Position numbers and translations under genes: made by a program. DNA of 18,093 nt from CAZCCC01 sp964497245 (lineage in GTDB: Bacteria; Patescibacteriota; Patescibacteriia; Buchananbacterales; UBA6539): NCBI GenBank assembly GCA_964497245.1, contig CAZCCC010000028.1, forward strand, positions 1 through 18,093, read 5' to 3'. Every line of letters begins with the position of its first letter. Positions within the stretch are counted from its first letter, which is position 1. The notes under the pieces are model-generated. The model saw only the letters and a list, made by a program, of their open reading frames with translations. It had not been told where the DNA came from and searched no databases. Positions 14,471 to 18,093 of this stretch are shown piece after piece.

Positions 14471-14591
14471 TTTTCTTCTCCTTCTTTCTTTCTTTCTTTT
14501 TGGGCTGTTTTAACTCTGCTTTTTTCTCCTTTTTATTAAGCAGAGGGTTGGGGTTTTAACGAACATTTCACAACACAATAGCGAATATAAT

Positions 14592-14621
14592 ATAATAACC
14601 ATTTTTAATCTATTCTGTCAA
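14592..14621 (-). promoter_or_regulatory. Promoter of the cysteine-rich protein gene
   Basis: On the minus strand a perfect TTGACA (14621-14616) is followed after 18 bases by TATTAT (14597-14592). This gives a leader of about 115 bases. Confidence 0.6.
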
Positions 14622-14657
14622 GATTGAAAACCAACTTAAAATCAATTAATATTAATA

Positions 14658-14680
14658 TATAATAAATAAATAAATAAATA
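14658..14680 (+). promoter_or_regulatory. -10 element and TAAA tandem repeat before the Nudix gene
   Basis: A perfect TATAAT (14658-14663) runs into four copies of TAAA (14663-14678) that end just before the start codon at 14686. No good -35 is seen. Changes in repeat number would alter the very short leader. Confidence 0.45.
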
Positions 14681-14685
14681 GAAAT

Positions 14686-15090
14686 ATGCTAACCAACAAT
14701 AAACATTTCCAAAACGTTGTAATTGCATCCGGTCCGGTTATTATTAAAAAAGATAAAATTTTACTCAATAAACATGGAGAAAGCAACCTCTGGAAATTCC
14801 CGGGCGGAGATATTACTGAAAACTCTGGTGATTTGGAAAGCTGGGCGGTAAAAAAAGTTTTTGAAGAAATGGGACTTGAAGTAAAAATTATAAAACCGAT
14901 TAAACCAATGGTTATTTGGAAAAAAGATGAGGTAATAATTTTAATTCATTATCTGGCAAAATTAATAACCGAAGAAATAAAACCTGCTGGCTATATAAAA
15001 GAATACGCTTGGCTGGATATTAATAACCTGCCGGATGACTGCTCGCCAAACATCAAACCGGTTATTAAAGAATTAATAGATAGTATTTAA
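14686..15090 (+). CDS. Nudix-family hydrolase, degenerate Nudix box
   Basis: A 134-residue protein with the shape of a Nudix domain, enzymes that cleave nucleoside diphosphates linked to another group. An N-terminal beta strand (VVIASGPVII) leads to LWKFPGGDI, a strand typical before the Nudix box, and the box ends in VFEEMGL. The final two metal-binding glutamates are present, but the usual Arg-Glu before them is Lys-Lys, and one residue appears to be inserted in the box. The fold looks right; activity may be altered or lost. The C-terminus YAWLDINNLPDD is typical of the family. Substrate unknown. No Shine-Dalgarno. The glyA gene follows after 70 bases. Confidence 0.75.
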   Translation: MLTNNKHFQNVVIASGPVIIKKDKILLNKHGESNLWKFPGGDITENSGDLESWAVKKVFEEMGLEVKIIKPIKPMVIWKKDEVIILIHYLAKLITEEIKPAGYIKEYAWLDINNLPDDCSPNIKPVIKELIDSI

Positions 15091-15160
15091 TAATCAGATC
15101 AACATCATTTTTAATTCCCCTAACTTCCAAAAAATTCTAACTCCTAATCCCATAACTTCT

Positions 15161-16414
15161 ATGACATACGACCAACTTCCAAAACAAGATCCGCAAATCG
15201 CAAAACTAATAAATCAAGAAATAGGCCGACAAAAAAACGGTTTAGTTATGATCCCTTCAGAAAACCATGCCTCGGTTGCCGTCCTTGAAGCGATGGCAAC
15301 AGTACTTTCAAATAAATATGCCGAAGGTTATCCTGAAAAAAGATACTACACCGGCAACGAATATATTGACCAAATTGAAAATCTAGCGATTGAAAGGGCA
15401 AAAAAATTATTTGATGCCGAACATGCCAATGTACAGCCAAATGCCGGCAGTCCGGCCAATATCGCAATATATCTGGCTAATTTAAAACCCGGCGACAAGG
15501 TTATGGGCATGAAGCTTGACCAGGGCGGACATCTTACTCACGGCCATCCGGTTAATTTATCCGGACAGCTTTATAATTTCATTCAATACGGAGTTAGAAA
15601 AGATACAGAACTGATTGATATGGACGAAATTAGAGAAATTGCTTTAAAGGAAAAACCAAAAATGATCGTCACCGGAGCAACCGCTTATCCAAGAATATTT
15701 GATTTTAAAAAATTTAGAAAAATCTGCGATGAAATTGGCGCTCTGCTTTTGGCTGACATTTCACATTTTGTCGGACTTTGCCTTTCCAAAAACCATCCTC
15801 ATCCATTTCCGGAAGCTGATTTTGTTATGACAACAACTCATAAAACTCTACGGGGACCCAGAAGTGCAATAATCCTTTGCAAAGAAAAATATGCAAAAAC
15901 AATTGACAAGGCGGTTTTCCCGGGAACCCAGGGCGGACCATTGGAACACGTCATTGCCGCAAAGGCAGTTTGCTTTAAAGAGGCAATTATGCCGGAATTT
16001 CAGGAATACGGACACCAAATTGCCAAAAATGCCAAAGCATTAGCCGAATCTTTAATGTCTGAAGGAATTGAGCTTGTTTCCGGGGGCACTGACAATCATT
16101 TGATGCTTATTAAATGCGCCCCGCTTGGACTAACCGGCCGACAAGGTTCTGAAGCTTTAGCCGAAGGAGGAATATACACTAACCGCAATACCATCCCTTA
16201 CGACAGTGGATCAGCATTTGAACCAACAGGCATTCGGCTGGGTACGCCGGCATTGACTACTCGGGGAATGAAAGAAGAACAGATGAAAATTACTGGAAAA
16301 ATAATAGCTAAAGTTCTAAAAAATATCAACAATGAAGAAATTAAAAAAGAATTAAAAGATACTGTTGCCCAATTAACTAGAGAATTTCCGGTTTATTCCG
16401 GAATGACTATATAA
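15161..16414 (+). CDS. glyA: Serine hydroxymethyltransferase
   Basis: A 417-residue PLP enzyme converting serine and tetrahydrofolate to glycine and 5,10-methylene-tetrahydrofolate. TTTHKTLRGPR places the PLP lysine at Lys228. NKYAEGYPEKRYY (51-63) is the conserved N-terminal substrate region, and the C-terminal half has the usual IRLGTPALTTRG. The usual QPHSGSxAN reads QPNAGSPAN here, a His-to-Asn and Ser-to-Ala change. Length is normal. FolD lies 172 bases downstream and uses its product, so they make up the one-carbon pathway, although the gap holds repeats and they may not share a transcript. No Shine-Dalgarno. Confidence 0.95.
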   Translation: MTYDQLPKQDPQIAKLINQEIGRQKNGLVMIPSENHASVAVLEAMATVLSNKYAEGYPEKRYYTGNEYIDQIENLAIERAKKLFDAEHANVQPNAGSPANIAIYLANLKPGDKVMGMKLDQGGHLTHGHPVNLSGQLYNFIQYGVRKDTELIDMDEIREIALKEKPKMIVTGATAYPRIFDFKKFRKICDEIGALLLADISHFVGLCLSKNHPHPFPEADFVMTTTHKTLRGPRSAIILCKEKYAKTIDKAVFPGTQGGPLEHVIAAKAVCFKEAIMPEFQEYGHQIAKNAKALAESLMSEGIELVSGGTDNHLMLIKCAPLGLTGRQGSEALAEGGIYTNRNTIPYDSGSAFEPTGIRLGTPALTTRGMKEEQMKITGKIIAKVLKNINNEEIKKELKDTVAQLTREFPVYSGMTI

Positions 16415-16427
16415 TTACTAATTTTGT

Positions 16428-16575
16428 CATCTCGACCAACGGTCGCCTGTCTATAATTTAATATTTGGCGACTAAAGTGGAAAAATTTCATTATATATTG
16501 ATAATGTTCAAACTATGATAAGATTTCTCCACTCATCCTGTTGTTTATAAACGACAGGACTCGATCAAAATAACA
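16428..16575. repeat. Degenerate inverted-repeat element between glyA and folD
   Basis: GTCATCTCGACC at the left and ACTCGATCAAAATAAC at the right look like decayed, oppositely oriented ends. Inside, GTGGAAAAATTT (16477-16488) is nearly the reverse complement of AGATTTCTCCAC (16521-16532). This resembles dispersed non-coding palindromic repeats known from many bacteria. No reading frame is seen. Confidence 0.45.
16536..16559. repeat. 24-base near-perfect palindrome upstream of folD
   Basis: TCCTGTTG-TTTATAAA-CGACAGGA is symmetrical except for one G-T pair. It ends 27 bases before the folD ATG. It may be an operator or part of the surrounding repeat. Confidence 0.45.
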
Positions 16576-16586
16576 AATATTACTAA

Positions 16587-17456
16587 ATGCCTAAACAAAC
16601 AGCAAAAATAATTGATGGCAAAACAATCGCCGAAAAAATACTTTTGGGATTAAAAAATGAAATTTCCAAACTTAAACGGCCCCCCGGATTGGCTGTTATT
16701 CTAATCGGCGAAGATGAAGCTTCTAAACTTTATGTCAGAAATAAAAAAAGAGCCTGTGAGAAAGTAGGCATAATTTTTCATAGCTATTTTTGTGGCGGAG
16801 AATTTTGTCCAAATTCAACCGAAAATGAAATTTTAAAAATGATTGATTTTTTAAATAATGATCCTTCAATTGACGGCATTATCGTTCAGCTTCCAATTCC
16901 CAAAAAATTTAACGTCAAAAAAATAATAGAAAGAATTTCACCGGTAAAAGACGTTGACTGTTTCACTGAGAAAAACAAAAAGAAGTATCTGGCTGGTAAA
17001 AAATTTATAACCTCCCCTTTAATTTTAGCTGTTGAAGAAGCATTAAAACACACTGACCAAAATCTAAAAGGAAAAGAAGCATTAATTGTGGCAAAAAATC
17101 CAACTTACAGCGAGATGCGAAAAAAAGATTTGGAAAAACTCGGCTTAAAAACAAATATAACCTCGGTTAACTCAACGCTTTCTGAAAAAACAAAAAAGGC
17201 CGACGTTTTAGTTGCCATTCTAGGACAAAGCAACTTGATAAAAAAATCAATGACTAAACCAGGCGCAATTGTCATTGATATCGGCACAAATTTAGTTAGT
17301 GAAAAAAAATGGACTGGCGACGTTGATCCAAAAGTGGCTGAAGTCGCTTCGTGGCTGACACCGGTTCCCGGCGGGATTGGTCCGCTGACCGTGGCATTTC
17401 TTTTAAAAAACACCGTTGAACTGGCAAAAAAGAATCAAAATGAACCATCAAAATAA
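16587..17456 (+). CDS. folD: Methylenetetrahydrofolate dehydrogenase/cyclohydrolase, atypical cofactor site
   Basis: A 289-residue bifunctional folate enzyme that oxidises 5,10-methylene-THF to methenyl-THF and hydrolyses it to 10-formyl-THF. YVRNK places the catalytic lysine at Lys53, VQLPIP holds Gln101, and PVKDVD the aspartates at 122 and 124. The C-terminal PVPGGIGPLTVAFL is diagnostic. The NAD(P)-binding part is unusual: the G-R/A-S-x2-V-G-x-P loop becomes AKNPTYSEMRKKD (169-181), and the PCTPxG segment reads ITSPLIL. Cyclohydrolase function looks intact, while the dehydrogenase cofactor site may be changed. It works with GlyA upstream. No Shine-Dalgarno. Confidence 0.88.
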   Translation: MPKQTAKIIDGKTIAEKILLGLKNEISKLKRPPGLAVILIGEDEASKLYVRNKKRACEKVGIIFHSYFCGGEFCPNSTENEILKMIDFLNNDPSIDGIIVQLPIPKKFNVKKIIERISPVKDVDCFTEKNKKKYLAGKKFITSPLILAVEEALKHTDQNLKGKEALIVAKNPTYSEMRKKDLEKLGLKTNITSVNSTLSEKTKKADVLVAILGQSNLIKKSMTKPGAIVIDIGTNLVSEKKWTGDVDPKVAEVASWLTPVPGGIGPLTVAFLLKNTVELAKKNQNEPSK

Positions 17457-17540
17457 AAGTTTTACTCCATCATTTTTAATTACAGCTAAAATTATCCAAG
17501 AATAATAAAAAACTCCTTAGTAAGAATTTTTTATTTTTTA

Positions 17541-17577
17541 GATTAAAAAAGACCCCCTCTGGATCTTTTTTTTAATC
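17541..17577. terminator. Bidirectional terminator between folD and the minus-strand orphan
   Basis: GATTAAAAAAGACCC pairs with GGATCTTTTTTTTAATC around CCTCT. The A- and T-runs allow termination on either strand. A weaker AT-rich hairpin at 17507-17532 precedes it on the plus strand. Confidence 0.75.
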
Positions 17578-17598
17578 AAGAGAGGGATAGCTGTATGT

Positions 17599-17928
17599 CT
17601 ACGCTTGCGCGGCAATCAGGCGCCGAATCGGTGCCGAAACGGCCGCAACCAGGTAATCCAACCAAGAGGAATCCTGAGGAACGGACACGGTAAGTTCAAC
17701 CGTGGGTGTGGACGCAATTGCGTTCAGTTCCAACTTTGAAAACTTGCACCTTCTGATTCCCTGGGAAGTCAAAATTTCATCTCGGCGCTTAGGACTCATC
17801 CGGCCAGCCAAAACAAGCTCGTTGCAAGCGTGCCTCAAAGGACCGCCATACGGTTTGGCCCACTCTGGAACAATTTGATTGTCCCTTTGAAGTGAGCACC
17901 TATATACGCTACGTTGATGCGAATTCAT
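17599..17928 (-). CDS. Hypothetical protein, higher-GC orphan gene
   Basis: I do not recognise this 109-residue protein. It is basic in its first two thirds, has only three cysteines (11, 35, 61), and ends in a short amphipathic or hydrophobic stretch (LDYLVAAVSAPIRRLIAA, 90-107). No clear membrane helix or signal peptide is visible. The start is fixed by AGGAGG (17941-17936), 7 bases before the ATG, one of the strongest ribosome binding sites in the window. A bidirectional terminator lies beyond the stop. The gene is distinctly more GC-rich than its neighbours, like the one at 14162-14470, which suggests a different origin or expression class. Confidence 0.6.
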   Translation of the reverse strand: MNSHQRSVYRCSLQRDNQIVPEWAKPYGGPLRHACNELVLAGRMSPKRRDEILTSQGIRRCKFSKLELNAIASTPTVELTVSVPQDSSWLDYLVAAVSAPIRRLIAAQA

Positions 17929-17998
17929 GCTTTATCCTCCTTTTTTACCCTGTATTAGGGCAGTTTTGGTTTAAAAATCATTACTAAAATAACCTGCC

Positions 17999-18027
17999 AG
18001 ACTATCATAAATTTTAAATCTTGTCAA
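17999..18027 (-). promoter_or_regulatory. Possible promoter of the minus-strand orphan gene
   Basis: On the minus strand a perfect TTGACA (18027-18022) is followed after 17 bases by TAGTCT, a poor -10. A CCCT/AGGG hairpin (17947-17959) lies in the leader. Bases 18028-18093 show nothing further. Confidence 0.35.
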
Positions 18028-18093
18028 TAGTAAAACGCAGGGCTTTAGAAAGCAAATGGAACAGCCTTGAATGATATTTCAATGAATTTATTG

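Noticed and set aside
14322..14513. Plus-strand open frame over the cysteine-rich gene
   Set aside because: The minus-strand gene has promoter, Shine-Dalgarno and terminator; this frame has none and ends in its promoter-proximal leader.
1..18093. CRISPR array, tRNA or rRNA genes, transposase
   Set aside because: No regularly spaced repeats, cloverleaf sequences, rRNA cores or transposase motifs were seen by eye; a covariance search would be decisive for tRNAs.

Overview
The window is an AT-rich, tightly packed bacterial chromosome segment. I read it as most likely from a Candidate Phyla Radiation (Patescibacteria) type bacterium. This is an inference from gene content and style: a small SpeD-like protein, an Elp3 tRNA enzyme, an atypical FolD, an HPS-like protein, a repeat-rich envelope protein, short intergenic gaps, and many genes with no Shine-Dalgarno sequence. 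No rRNA, tRNA, CRISPR array or transposase gene was found.

Layout. (1) 1-2500: a SpeD-like pyruvoyl decarboxylase on the minus strand, divergent from a two-gene operon of threonine synthase (thrC) and an AroQ-type chorismate mutase-like protein. Both directions have clear sigma70-type promoters. (2) 2500-3280: a promoter, a long structured leader and a T-box riboswitch with its terminator, in front of a 63-residue four-cysteine protein. A REP-like hairpin sits inside the leader. (3) 3335-6251: trpS from a near-leaderless promoter, a membrane-anchored methyltransferase, and a glutamate dehydrogenase with an unusual Cys/His cluster. (4) 6408-8199: a bidirectional terminator, murI (minus), and a hexulose-phosphate-synthase-like gene from an extended -10 promoter. 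(5) 8221-11547, minus strand: an envelope module of a secreted repeat protein with C-terminal membrane segments, a phosphomannomutase/phosphoglucomutase and a stomatin-like SPFH protein. (6) 11625-14020: a Trm9-like tRNA methyltransferase divergent from elp3, together a possible wobble-uridine modification pathway. (7) 14043-18093: a Nudix-like protein, glyA and folD on the plus strand, interleaved with two higher-GC minus-strand orphan genes that each have a strong Shine-Dalgarno and a strong terminator.

How the genes fit together. GdhA and MurI could supply L- and D-glutamate, and glyA with folD form the one-carbon folate core. ThrC, the AroQ-like protein and TrpS lie in an amino-acid and aminoacylation neighbourhood where the T-box probably senses a tRNA. 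Its UGGC bulge and the nearby trpS suggest tRNA-Trp, but I could not fix the specifier codon. The points most worth a second look are this T-box with its tiny zinc-ribbon-like protein, which recalls the Bacillus anti-TRAP arrangement, and the Elp3/Trm9-like pair.
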